Positions 52,043 through 55,580 of a DNA stretch of 64,000 bases are shown here, piece by piece (position 1 is the first letter of the stretch; the number at the start of each line of letters is the position of its first letter). Under the pieces are notes generated by a model. The model saw only the letters and a list, made by a program, of their open reading frames with translations, was not told where the DNA came from and did not search any database. Source of the stretch: Arbacia lixula. Its lineage: Eukaryota > Echinodermata > Echinoidea > Arbacioida > Arbaciidae. Both the position numbers and the translations under genes were made by a program. The stretch spans positions 25,037,735 through 25,101,734 of the forward strand of contig OZ022577.1 in the NCBI GenBank assembly GCA_963669155.1, read 5' to 3'.

Positions 52043-52605
52043 AAGAGAAAATCACAAAAATACAGGGAGAAGGGGGGAATAGACAGAGAAGTGGAACATA
52101 ATACGGAGAGAGGGAAAGAGAAGGAGAGAGGGGGAGAAAGAGGGAGAGAGGGGGAGAGAGGGGGAGAGAGGGGGAGAGAGGGGGAGAGAGGGGGAGAGAG
52201 AGGGAGAGAGAGGGAGAGAGGGGAAGAAAGAGAAAGAAAGAGGAAGAAAGAGAAAGGAAGAGGAAGAAAGAGGAAGAAAGAGGAAGAAAGAGGAAGAAAG
52301 AGAAATGAGGAAGAAACATTGAGAATGAGAGAGAATGAGATAAACAGAAGATAGACAGGCTTTATAGACAAACACATAGGCAGAGAAAGGAATAAAGACT
52401 AACATAAAACAAATACAAAAAAGGGGGGGAATACAGCTAACATTCTTCATTGCAGGTCAGCACATACACTTATGTAAATAATATTCTAAAAGAAACAGCT
52501 TGAAATACTTACCCTACTCTTGGCCACAAGATAATAGAACTTGACACATCGGTTGCCCACAATAACAAAGTAGCTGCCATCTTCTGAGAAGGCTAGGCCT
52601 GTCAC
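10545..52605 (-). CDS. MAPKBP1/WDR62: MAPKBP1/WDR62 ortholog: WD40 scaffold protein, 29 exons, N terminus beyond window
   Basis: Twenty-nine minus-strand exons join without a break into 5,679 nt: 1,892 residues plus stop. Visible residues 1 to about 560 are WD40 propeller sequence that follows human WDR62 and MAPKBP1 block by block: [109 protein letters not shown]. The rest is a long acidic, Ser/Pro-rich tail that ends in two conserved helices (residues about 1720-1745 and 1835-1855). In WDR62 the matching region is the dimerisation domain. The vertebrate proteins act as JNK-pathway scaffolds, and WDR62 at spindle poles and centrosomes. This protein would be over 2,000 residues against about 1,515 in vertebrates, the excess being in the tail. 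The first roughly 150-180 residues must lie right of 52605. A single invertebrate gene is expected to predate the vertebrate duplication, so both names apply. Confidence 0.95.
11383..11477 (-). CDS. MAPKBP1/WDR62: MAPKBP1/WDR62 exon, first dimerisation helix (residues 1714-1745)
   Basis: It reads [20 protein letters not shown] then [12 protein letters not shown]. This aligns with the human WDR62 helix LHRLQTTFQEALDLYRVL. The acceptor is ctctcttttcag and the donor gttagt; it is 95 nt, entering after one base of a codon and ending phase 0. Confidence 0.9.
12041..13010 (-). CDS. MAPKBP1/WDR62: MAPKBP1/WDR62 large tail exon, Ser/Arg-rich (residues 1391-1714)
   Basis: This 970-nt exon encodes 323 residues of disordered sequence with basic Ser/Arg clusters ([20 protein letters not shown]), many SP and TP sites and Gly/Ala-rich stretches. 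It ends [10 protein letters not shown]. It is GC-rich and open throughout, with consensus acceptor (accattcag) and donor (gtgagtgtt). Antisense and shifted open frames of 100-200 codons over this exon are by-products of its GC-rich codons. SP/TP sites may be MAP-kinase targets (inference). Confidence 0.9.
13218..13426 (-). CDS. MAPKBP1/WDR62: MAPKBP1/WDR62 exon, basic tail segment (residues 1321-1390)
   Basis: It encodes [20 protein letters not shown], then [20 protein letters not shown] and [20 protein letters not shown]. The acceptor is gctcttccacag and the donor gtatac. It is 209 nt, completing a split codon and ending phase 0. [12 protein letters not shown] is a basic, Ser-rich block; no known domain is recognised. 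Confidence 0.88.
13782..13938. mobile_element. MITE, GTTGCATAAAACTTACC family, intronic copy
   Basis: It starts cccctgttgcataaaacttacc and ends with the complement attttatgcaatgggg-type end at 13938. The interior block aatttgattggctgttgagc is shared almost exactly with the copy at 40566-40709. It is 157 bp and non-coding. Confidence 0.85.
14230..14998 (-). CDS. MAPKBP1/WDR62: MAPKBP1/WDR62 large tail exon (residues 1065-1321)
   Basis: This 769-nt exon opens in phase 0 after gattaattag as [20 protein letters not shown]. It then runs through proline-, Glu- and Asn-rich disordered sequence to [16 protein letters not shown]. Donor gtgagt follows. RRVASLTDL fits a PKA/14-3-3-type site (inference). 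No folded domain is seen. Confidence 0.9.
14999..17358. other. Intron with 59-bp tandem array
   Basis: The intron between two tail exons holds the tandem array at 15369-15898 and otherwise plain AT-rich DNA. Short open frames here are unsupported by splice sites or similarity. Confidence 0.7.
15369..15898. repeat. 59-bp tandem array, about nine units, with a two-unit pattern
   Basis: The unit reads ctgtacagcttctgtgtaaa, then tgcacctttaggcatgagac, then tatgaactattcaggtcaa. Starts fall at about 15426, 15485, 15544, 15603, 15662, 15721, 15777 and 15837. Units alternate between a cagCtt/ggTatg form and a cagTtt/ggCatg form, so later copies probably arose by duplication of a 118-bp dimer. The first unit (about 15369) is more diverged. 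Confidence 0.9.
17359..17424 (-). CDS. MAPKBP1/WDR62: MAPKBP1/WDR62 exon, short coiled-coil (residues 1043-1064)
   Basis: The exon encodes [20 protein letters not shown] then TS, a heptad-like charged helix. It is 66 nt and phase 0 at both ends, so it could be skipped without a frameshift. The acceptor is ttgctttccag and the donor gtaagaac. Confidence 0.82.
18280..18480. repeat. Short tandem repeat, about three units of 65 bp
   Basis: The phrase ggctgctagatcaccttgta recurs with variation near 18299, 18350, 18402 and 18453, together with aattgaat and agttagctg. It lies just downstream (in transcription order) of the exon at 18535-18598. Confidence 0.7.
18535..18598 (-). CDS. MAPKBP1/WDR62: MAPKBP1/WDR62 exon (residues 1021-1042)
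   Basis: It encodes [21 protein letters not shown] after completing a split Arg codon. An alternative acceptor 27 bases further in would give an in-frame stop, so the tacag acceptor at 18599-18601 was chosen. Donor gtaagagc follows. Its GMNAEE end resembles the GMDAEE end of the microexon at 29223-29252. Confidence 0.82.
18599..21154. other. Intron, mostly plain AT-rich DNA
   Basis: I see one dispersed repeat here (20047-20150, shared with 56757-56866 in the opposite orientation). No further exon is supported. Confidence 0.65.
20047..20150 (-). repeat. Dispersed repeat, copy 1 (second copy at 56757-56866)
   Basis: About 105 bp are shared with 56757-56866 in inverted orientation, with only a few mismatches; shared stretches include ctctatatgttttaccaatg and ggttttgtggtgatctgaaa. 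Both copies happen to keep an open frame reading [18 protein letters not shown]. The substitutions noticed change amino acids (S/R, R/Q, M/V), so there is no sign of protein-level constraint. The family is unknown. Confidence 0.75.
21155..21316 (-). CDS. MAPKBP1/WDR62: MAPKBP1/WDR62 exon, conserved [10 protein letters not shown] segment (residues 967-1021)
   Basis: It encodes [20 protein letters not shown], then [20 protein letters not shown] and [32 protein letters not shown] in human WDR62 is the counterpart of [16 protein letters not shown]. The acceptor (ctgcatgtag) sits directly against a C-rich array in the sense strand. Donor is gtgaat. Confidence 0.9.
21317..22350. repeat. G-rich minisatellite, about 90-bp units, directly upstream of an exon acceptor
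   Basis: About 1 kb of G-rich sequence with the recurring phrases ggatgagggaatgggg, caggggaggggtgtttgaag and ggaggattagggggtggtag. Units of about 90 bp begin near 21779, 21869, 21959, 22046, 22159 and 22251. Many runs of four or more G could form quadruplexes. In the MAPKBP1/WDR62 transcript the same region is C-rich, ending at the exon acceptor at 21317. Confidence 0.9.
22603..22693. repeat. (GTAT)n microsatellite
   Basis: About 22 near-perfect tatg units. The open frame across it (a YVCM run) is an artefact of the repeat. Confidence 0.95.
24045..24222 (-). CDS. MAPKBP1/WDR62: MAPKBP1/WDR62 exon, acidic run and EEKFL motif (residues 908-967)
   Basis: It starts with an Asp/Glu run ([20 protein letters not shown]), then a Thr/Pro-rich stretch and [13 protein letters not shown]. 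Human WDR62 has TPEQEKFLRHHFETL at the same place in the order. The acceptor is cgtacgcag and the donor gtaaagag. Confidence 0.9.
24223..25404. other. Intron, plain AT-rich DNA
   Basis: It holds a short (ATT/ATATCTTT)n simple repeat at about 24504-24560 and nothing else I can support. Confidence 0.65.
25405..25562 (-). CDS. MAPKBP1/WDR62: MAPKBP1/WDR62 exon (residues 855-908)
   Basis: It encodes [20 protein letters not shown], then [20 protein letters not shown]. The acceptor tatag at 25563-25567 was chosen because using the cag inside the exon would shift to a stop. Donor gtaagagc follows. FQVTA may correspond to FQVQA in vertebrate WDR62 (inference). Confidence 0.85.
25563..25945. repeat. 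GA-rich (sense-strand CT) tract directly upstream of an exon acceptor
   Basis: Nearly 380 bp of almost pure purine (gagagaga, ggggag) on the plus strand. In the gene's sense strand it is a very long polypyrimidine tract ending at the tatag acceptor. Open Ser/Leu/Pro or Arg/Glu frames in it are compositional. Confidence 0.9.
26190..26852. mobile_element. MITE-like element with AACCCT ends
   Basis: It begins aaccctatctagcccagggg and ends ggcctatgcaatttcaaaaa followed by gggttaagg, whose complement also starts AACCCT. C-rich (cccccccccc) and G-rich complements lie just inside each end. The 650-bp interior is AT-rich and non-coding. Only one copy is in the window, so the limits are approximate. 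Confidence 0.55.
26925..27199 (-). CDS. MAPKBP1/WDR62: MAPKBP1/WDR62 exon with poly-Glu run (residues 764-855)
   Basis: It encodes [20 protein letters not shown]..., a run of about fifteen Glu residues, and then [20 protein letters not shown]. The exon is 275 nt, entering phase 0 and leaving two bases of a codon. The acceptor is gacatttacag and the donor gtatgg. The acidic region followed by YPPEED resembles the acidic block that follows the propellers in vertebrate MAPKBP1. Confidence 0.88.
27852..27938 (-). CDS. MAPKBP1/WDR62: MAPKBP1/WDR62 exon (residues 735-763)
   Basis: The exon encodes [20 protein letters not shown] then EEGMQEATE. It has 87 nt, phase 0 on both sides, so it may be a cassette. 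The acceptor is cttcatccag and the donor gtaagc. Confidence 0.82.
27939..29222. other. Intron with a fold-back element
   Basis: It contains the inverted-repeat element at 28095-28370 and plain DNA otherwise. Confidence 0.65.
28095..28370. mobile_element. Fold-back MITE with long terminal inverted repeats
   Basis: The arms, about 57-60 bp, read tcaatactatttagaaaata then gcaaaactttcggtaacacc on the left and the exact complement on the right, enclosing about 160 bp of unique sequence. A second partial copy of the first 20 bases sits just outside the left arm (28070-28090). The phrase ttacaccatgtggt near 17071 may be a relic of the family. Confidence 0.85.
29223..29252 (-). CDS. MAPKBP1/WDR62: MAPKBP1/WDR62 30-nt microexon (residues 725-734)
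   Basis: It encodes [11 protein letters not shown] strong polypyrimidine tract (tttttttttcctttcctcct) ends in ctttag before it and gtaagct follows. Phase 0 at both ends, so inclusion or skipping keeps the frame. It is short, so the call rests on the splice sites and frame agreement. Confidence 0.7.
29253..33450. other. 4.2-kb intron
   Basis: The largest contents are the (GGA)n array at 31503-31576 and the adjoining purine-rich stretch to about 31960. The rest is AT-rich with no supported exon or repeat family. Confidence 0.65.
31503..31576. repeat. (GGA)n microsatellite
   Basis: About 23 perfect gga units, continuing as aagaagaag to 31591 and then purine-rich sequence. Long Pro, Ser or Leu frames across it are artefacts of the repeat. 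Confidence 0.95.
33451..33494 (-). CDS. MAPKBP1/WDR62: MAPKBP1/WDR62 short exon (residues 710-724)
   Basis: After completing a split codon it encodes [14 protein letters not shown]. The acceptor is gaactttccag and the donor gtaagacc. It is only 44 nt but the phase agrees on both sides with neighbours 2.5 and 4.2 kb away. Confidence 0.75.
35070..35238. mobile_element. MITE, GGTGTTTCACCAAGCTGTT family, copy 1
   Basis: It starts ggggtgtttcaccaagctgt and ends acagcttggtgaaacacccg, an almost perfect inverted repeat that extends inward through acgac and ccttcttgtgctaaat. Length 169 bp, non-coding. Confidence 0.88.
35413..35974. mobile_element. MITE, GGTGTTTCACC family, copy 2, interrupted by another MITE
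   Basis: The left end is cctggggtgtttcaccaaaa and the right end tagtgaaacaggggcc. The inner element at 35680-35928 is inserted in it, flanked by TTG on both sides. The outer element is therefore older. Its right end lies about ten bases from the donor of the exon at 35984-36149. Confidence 0.75.
35680..35928. mobile_element. MITE, CTGCCCTACTCTGACAAAAG family, copy 1
   Basis: It starts cctgccctagtttgacaaaa and ends cttttgtcaaagtagggcag, and aligns end to end with the copy at 61310-61567 (shared phrases gggaatgctgggtacaat and taaatgagcaaaat). Length 249 bp. Confidence 0.85.
35984..36149 (-). CDS. MAPKBP1/WDR62: MAPKBP1/WDR62 exon, PRGRWAQ motif (residues 655-709)
   Basis: It encodes [20 protein letters not shown], then [20 protein letters not shown] and [22 protein letters not shown] in human WDR62 is the counterpart of PRGRWAQN. 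Acceptor ctatccgcag, donor gtgaga. Confidence 0.93.
36806..36876 (-). CDS. MAPKBP1/WDR62: MAPKBP1/WDR62 exon, LPSWAQK motif (residues 631-654)
   Basis: It encodes [20 protein letters not shown] then VNQ. It matches the KLPLWAKRLL motif of human WDR62, just after the propellers. Acceptor tcttgtag, donor gtaacc. Confidence 0.9.
37276..37439 (-). CDS. MAPKBP1/WDR62: MAPKBP1/WDR62 exon, Gln/Pro-rich linker (residues 576-630)
   Basis: It encodes [20 protein letters not shown], then [20 protein letters not shown] and an acidic end [14 protein letters not shown]. It is the first exon after the propellers. Acceptor cttcccag, donor gtagga; the GC-rich sequence continues into the intron. Confidence 0.88.
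37847..37957 (-). CDS. MAPKBP1/WDR62: MAPKBP1/WDR62 exon, end of last WD repeat (residues 539-575)
   Basis: It encodes [20 protein letters not shown] then [24 protein letters not shown] is the last blade strand, aligned with CVFIWHL in human WDR62. The helix after it matches the human ITNCMKQHLLE helix. Acceptor tttgatag, donor gtatgg. Confidence 0.92.
38605..38668 (-). CDS. MAPKBP1/WDR62: MAPKBP1/WDR62 exon, WD repeat (residues 518-538)
   Basis: It encodes [20 protein letters not shown]. The human counterpart is ITSMKFTYDCHHLITVSGD. It is 64 nt with acceptor ctgtag and donor gtaagg. Confidence 0.94.
39389..39576 (-). CDS. MAPKBP1/WDR62: MAPKBP1/WDR62 exon, WD repeats (residues 455-517)
   Basis: It encodes [40 protein letters not shown] and [20 protein letters not shown] then HS. 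Human WDR62 reads [20 protein letters not shown] and [18 protein letters not shown] in the same order. Acceptor ccctacag, donor gtatga. Confidence 0.96.
39690..40030. repeat. Diverged relic of the TGACCTTTGACC repeat family
   Basis: Phrases such as gttcattgacctttgact, ttgaccccaattttacagtt, tttcatgaattacacacagg and actgacggacgtaca match, with drift, the right third of the element at 49021-50395. At least two diverged units are present in tandem. Confidence 0.7.
40061..40250 (-). CDS. MAPKBP1/WDR62: MAPKBP1/WDR62 exon, WD repeats (residues 392-454)
   Basis: It encodes [40 protein letters not shown] and [20 protein letters not shown] then NL. The human protein reads [15 protein letters not shown]...THHVAEKTTLYDMDID...ACQDRNVR. 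Acceptor gcggcccag, donor gtatgg. Confidence 0.96.
40566..40709. mobile_element. MITE, GTTGCATAAAACTTACC family, intronic copy
   Basis: It starts gggccctgttgcataaaact and ends aaggcaacggggccc, a good inverted pair. The interior is nearly identical to the copy at 13782-13938 (gatggtaacttt, tctaatgtcaacttctatgg). Length about 144 bp. Confidence 0.88.
40834..40959 (-). CDS. MAPKBP1/WDR62: MAPKBP1/WDR62 exon, WD repeat (residues 350-391)
   Basis: It encodes [40 protein letters not shown] then N. Human WDR62 reads [20 protein letters not shown] and [15 protein letters not shown]. Acceptor catctctgcag, donor gtgagc. Confidence 0.96.
41634..41740 (-). CDS. MAPKBP1/WDR62: MAPKBP1/WDR62 exon, WD repeat (residues 314-349)
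   Basis: It encodes [20 protein letters not shown] then [15 protein letters not shown]. The human counterpart is [20 protein letters not shown] and HDAEVLCLEYSKPET. The acceptor ctcccctag lies against a pyrimidine-rich tandem array. Donor gtaaga. Confidence 0.96.
41741..42110. repeat. G-rich tandem repeat next to an exon acceptor
   Basis: The phrase gggaggggatcaggagatca and the following atgggaggataaggggcc occur in two units about 69 bp apart (41836 and 41905), inside 370 bp of ggagga/gggg-rich sequence. In the sense strand this is a CT-rich tract ending at the exon acceptor. Confidence 0.85.
42713..42918. mobile_element. MITE, CTGTATA family, copy 3 (inverted)
   Basis: It starts tactgtatacgccatatgtt and ends gaaatatatgacgaaacctag. 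It contains the shared blocks actagtactag, gtgctcgagcac and ttcgcaaaattcac, reversed relative to the copies at 3039 and 6745. Confidence 0.85.
42917..42985 (+). repeat. Possible tRNA-derived relic (B-box-like sequence)
   Basis: The block gatgcaggttcaagcccatg resembles the T arm of a tRNA (GGTTCAAGCC is a near-consensus RNA polymerase III B box), followed by a T-rich stretch. No matching A box or acceptor stem is visible because a MITE abuts it on the left. It could be the 3' half of a SINE or chance. Confidence 0.25.
43122..43288 (-). CDS. MAPKBP1/WDR62: MAPKBP1/WDR62 exon, WD repeat (residues 259-314)
   Basis: It encodes [20 protein letters not shown], a short linker, and [20 protein letters not shown] then GD. 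The human counterpart is TLLKVVYVENDIQHLQD and [20 protein letters not shown]. The AG ending joins to the next exon to form the conserved GDRSGN. Acceptor catctcccag, donor gtacgg. Confidence 0.95.
43289..45309. other. Intron carrying a 1.2-kb transposon-like element
   Basis: The left 0.7 kb is plain AT-rich DNA; 44021-45217 is the element described separately. No additional exon is supported. Confidence 0.65.
44021..45217. mobile_element. Non-autonomous DNA transposon with GGTATTCAATTCAATACTTA ends
   Basis: The left end (ggggcggtattcaattcaat) and the complement of the right end (gggccggtattcaattcaat) match, continuing inward as acttaag with many taagtattt motifs. Long terminal regions of repeated AAGTATTT flank a more GC-rich centre (44280-45060). 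GGCCGGTATTC-type ends are reminiscent of PIF/Harbinger elements, but I cannot identify a target duplication. Short open frames in the centre are too weak to call a transposase. Confidence 0.7.
45310..45570 (-). CDS. MAPKBP1/WDR62: MAPKBP1/WDR62 exon, WD repeats (residues 172-258)
   Basis: It encodes [80 protein letters not shown] then KRNVYSD. Human WDR62 reads [20 protein letters not shown] and [20 protein letters not shown]. Acceptor ccctggcag, donor gtgagt. Its acceptor edge has been copied into the adjacent tandem array. Confidence 0.96.
45571..46175. repeat. Tandem array built from an exon edge and its acceptor, about 103-bp units
   Basis: The first 30-odd coding bases of the exon at 45310-45570, its acceptor and about 70 bp of intron recur. 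Acceptor-equivalent positions fall near 45676, 45781, 45884, 45983 and 46086, with a partial copy near 46170. Shared phrases are ggtcactgtagac, gctgccaggggaaagg, gatagagaaaagatt and atgtgagacacatttgg. The nearest copies are the most alike. Each unit keeps an AG in the sense orientation preceded by pyrimidines. Confidence 0.92.
47043..47118 (-). CDS. MAPKBP1/WDR62: MAPKBP1/WDR62 exon (residues 146-171)
   Basis: It encodes [20 protein letters not shown] then DIENKK. The human counterpart is [26 protein letters not shown]. It is 76 nt with acceptor gtctgctccag and donor gtaagc. Confidence 0.94.
49021..50395. mobile_element. 1.4-kb repeat element with TATGCCTCCGC ends and DR1-like motifs
   Basis: The left end holds aaatatgcctccgcc (near 49053) and the right end ggcggaggcataaaa (near 50381), an inverted pair. 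Between them, units of about 170-200 bp repeat: agccaattttggcaaagttc, attgacctttgacc, ttttaccaaaaatgtcacca, gtctacc...agtgat and atttggttggaattgc. Just inside the right end is gacggacggacggaca. No transposase frame is visible. A diverged relative is at 39690-40030. The family is not one I can name. Confidence 0.8.
50193..50212 (-). promoter_or_regulatory. Nuclear-receptor DR1-type motifs (overlapping pair) in a repeat
   Basis: TGACCTTTGACCT occurs at 50193-50205 and again at 50200-50212. Further exact copies are at 49282-49294, 49607-49619 and 50033-50045. On the minus strand this reads AGGTCAAAGGTCA, the consensus for RXR, HNF4 and COUP-TF binding. Presence of the motif is certain; use is not shown. 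Confidence 0.5.
50576..50865. repeat. Tandem array built from an exon edge and its donor, 143-bp units
   Basis: Two extra copies (from about 50576 and 50719) repeat the last roughly 40 coding bases of the exon at 50866-51026, its donor gtac and about 100 bp of intron (gacagttacaacaaacaacc, gaccattctgagagcaggtt). The copied coding edge still reads GINISAG. Period 143 bp. Confidence 0.93.
50866..51026 (-). CDS. MAPKBP1/WDR62: MAPKBP1/WDR62 exon, WD repeat (residues 93-146)
   Basis: It encodes [40 protein letters not shown] and [13 protein letters not shown]. Human WDR62 reads [20 protein letters not shown] and [20 protein letters not shown]. Acceptor gccctcacag, donor gtacct. The longest open frame over it in a different register is a by-product. 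Confidence 0.95.
51610..51792 (-). CDS. MAPKBP1/WDR62: MAPKBP1/WDR62 exon, GRSGILGE motif (residues 32-92)
   Basis: It encodes [40 protein letters not shown] and [20 protein letters not shown] then R. Human WDR62 reads [20 protein letters not shown] and GLLCQFNEKRVLEKWINLK. The acceptor tcactcacag follows a (CT)n microsatellite. Donor gttagt. Confidence 0.95.
51804..52320. repeat. GA-rich microsatellites and minisatellite upstream of an exon acceptor
   Basis: (GA)n lies at 51805-51835 and about 51999-52037, and tandem gagagagggg-type units at about 52124-52225, followed by gaagaaagag units to 52305. In the sense strand this is CT-rich up to the acceptor of the exon at 51610-51792. Long Ser/Leu frames in this tract are compositional. 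Confidence 0.92.
52513..52605 (-). CDS. MAPKBP1/WDR62: MAPKBP1/WDR62 most 5' visible exon, WD repeat (residues 1-31 of visible part)
   Basis: It encodes [20 protein letters not shown] then [11 protein letters not shown], matching VTALAFSPDGRYLVTVGNRH and VKFWYL of human WDR62. It is 93 nt, phase 0 at both ends. The acceptor gtgcatgcag lies next to a poly-C run (poly-G on the plus strand, 52620-52633). Upstream exons are outside the window. Confidence 0.93.
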
Positions 52606-53424
52606 CTGCATGCACAAGAGGGGGGGGGGGGGGAGATCATTAACCAAGACCATCAACATTACTTTCTTGTTTTGTGTGACACTGCACTTCAGTGTGCAAG
52701 GACATATCAGATACAAAGACAAGTAGGAGACTGTGAAGTAAGTTTGGACAAGATATTGGTCTCTACGTTGCACAGCTAAAACATTTGATGGTAATTTTAA
52801 ACTTGAACCGGAAAAATTGACATGAACAGGCTAAGGAGAGACATTATTCATGGACAGACAGATAGATAAAAAGATAGACACAGATATAGATATAGATATA
52901 GATATAGATACAAATACAGGTAGACATAGAAATATGTGCATGAAAGTTGATATTTCCCCCAAATGTCATATCTCTGCAGAATGCTAATGCTTGTTCAACA
53001 AATAGAGGGAAATGAGCTGTGAATTAAACATCAAAGCTAACATCAATACTTTCAGAGTATCATCCAGAAAAAAACAAGAACAGTTCAGAAGATGTGCAAC
53101 TAAAAAAAAAAGGGTACTGAAGGTGGGTAGATAGATATAGATAGATGCGTGTAGGCGGATGTTTCCTCGACATGTCATTTCTTCTAGAGAGTGTGAAGAG
53201 ATGTGCAGAATTTGCGGAAAGGAAAAGGGGAAATGAACTCGGGGTATGAATTTCTAGGGGATACGACCTTGATTTCCACATTTTGACAGGATACATCAGC
53301 AGGTTCCAGTTCATAATAATCATGAAGAACTGTTGAATTGATAGGGAAATTACAGCAATGATTAAGTGCAGACAGATTGACAAATGGATGGATGGGTGAT
53401 AAAGATGGAGAGACACTGACAGTA

Positions 53425-53500
53425 GATAGATAGAAAGATAGATTTATGGATGGATGGATGGATGGATGGATGGATAGATAGATAGATAAATAGATAGACA
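53425..53500. repeat. (GATG)n / (GATA)n microsatellite
   Basis: About seven gatg units followed by gatagatagata units. A shorter (ATAGAT)n tract lies at 52876-52912. Confidence 0.9.
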
Positions 53501-55204
53501 GATGGATCTGGACACAATAAAACAGATATGAAGGCTGATGCAAACTTGGAATAACCGTGTGAGTTAAAAATCAACTAAATACGGGTTAACTGGTCACAGA
53601 CAAACTCCAAAGTGAGAAAAAAGGGAATATGAGAACAATCAATACATCGGGCCATCAATTAACATAAAGAGGGAACAAACTCAAAACAGAGGAGTAAATT
53701 GACACATATTTCACTCTCGCCATGAACTTTGCGATAATTTTCTCAAACTCGATTACACGTGTCATCTCCCTAGTTGCGCCCCCATAATTCAAGTAGGAAG
53801 TAACTAATTCTACATTCCTGCAGGGACGAGTGTGAACCGAATTACCCAGGAGATACATCAATATAGATCAGTCAGGAGAGATCGCAAAAGAGAGAGACAG
53901 AGAGACAGAGGGAAAGAAAATGAAGAAGCCCAGCAAGCAGATTTAGCTGGGTGCATCTGCATCAGCCTTAAAATGATGGAATATCTCGCTAATTTCTGAT
54001 CCACGAAATTAGCATGAAGTTGAAATTACTTCGTCATCGTCTTGCCCAAGATTTGGGGAGAAAATCTCCAAACTAATTAGCGAGCTGTCATTCCATTCTA
54101 ACTGATGAAGACACACATGCCTGGCTATTTTGTGAGCTGACGGGCTAACCTAATCATGAAATAGTGAGCTATTTTGCAACTTTGGGCTGATGAAGACAGC
54201 CCTACTGACTGTGAAGTGAAGGCAGGGATGGACGAAGAAGCGACAGAGAAGCTACTGGACGTGGTGGGGGTGAAAAAAGGGTAAAATAATACAGTATGTC
54301 CTGTTCACACTAAAAAGATACTTCTTTTCATACATTATAGCACATAATTTTGCATGGAGAACTGCTCTAGACTGCACATCAAGGAAAGGCACCATGGAGT
54401 GTCCTCTGTAATTGATTTAAAAAAAAAAAATGAAAGTGTAATTCACATTATCATGACATCATCATTACCATTATCATTGACAATTTTAGTACACATATCC
54501 TCAACGCCTCCCAATCCCCCCCCCCCCCCACACACACACATACCAGTACACACACCAAACACATACATGTGTGCATATGCACAGACACTATCCACTCTTT
54601 CTTCAACTGACTGTGTACGAGAGGACAGACTGATATATTATATCCAAGGTGCACAATGCCCAGTCTTTGTGGGGGGCTATTGTGACTGATTTCACAGTGA
54701 CCCTCTTAACAAGTGCCAGACTGTTGCCAAGGCACATACATACTTCACATGTTTTGGGAGAACGTGCCGCTTAGAAACCAAGTTTCTCAATCAAACACTC
54801 GAAGTTATGCCTGCTACTCTGGTCTGTGTCACTCAAGACATTCTGCTGTATTCATTTAGACATACTGTTAAGCAATGAGATATTTCCTCTAGGCATGCAC
54901 GGATATGACCCTAACCTCTGCAATTCATGTCCTTCAACAAGATATGAAATTCTTTTTGAGGTATTGTATCTACATGTACATGTATGAGTGAAAGATTTTC
55001 TGGGTTGATGAGAAGTACATGAAGTTTTTAAAATTGGCATGCATATATATGCAGACTGTAGAAAGAATTTTTCATTCAGAGTTGTTAACAATACCTGGGG
55101 CCCGTATCACAAATTGATCGTACATGTACTTGTAAGCAATTGATAAATAATACGACTGATTTACTGATCATATGATTGATATCAATCAATATTCTGTATC
55201 ATTG

Positions 55205-55580
55205 AGAAACATACAGTTTGTGCAAATTTCATGTAAAATGGGTCTTCACAATGAAGTATAGATGTACTATAAAACTCTGGATGTGCTCATTATGTATCAC
55301 AAAGAATCATACATTATGTTTGTGCAAATTTCATGTGAAATGAGTCTTCATCCATAAGTACTATAAAACTTTGGATGTGCTAATTCTGTATCACAGAGAA
55401 TCATACATTTATGTTTGTGCAAATTTAATGTGAAATGGGTCTTTATCCATAAGTACTATAAAACTTTGGATGTGCTAATTCTGTATCACAGAGAATCATG
55501 CATTATGTTTGTGCAAATTTCATGTGAAATGTGTCTTTACCATTTAAAAGAGTGCTATAAAGTGTTGGATGTGCTGTCTG
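55205..55580. repeat. Tandem array of about 115-bp units, three to four copies
   Basis: Repeated phrases are gtttgtgcaaatttcatgtg, aaatgggtctt, ctataaaactttggatgtgc and taattctgtatcacagagaa. Copies begin near 55217, 55320, 55417 and 55507. The fourth is shortened. Confidence 0.88.

Noticed and set aside
51804-52450. Leu/Ser-rich frames resembling membrane proteins, and the Arg/Glu-rich frame opposite
   Set aside because: They are translations of GA microsatellites; only the in-frame exon at 51610-51792 is supported.
53060-53574. Ser/Ile/His-rich minus-strand frames
   Set aside because: Translations of GATA/GATG repeats and flanking DNA; they do not match the missing WDR62 N terminus.
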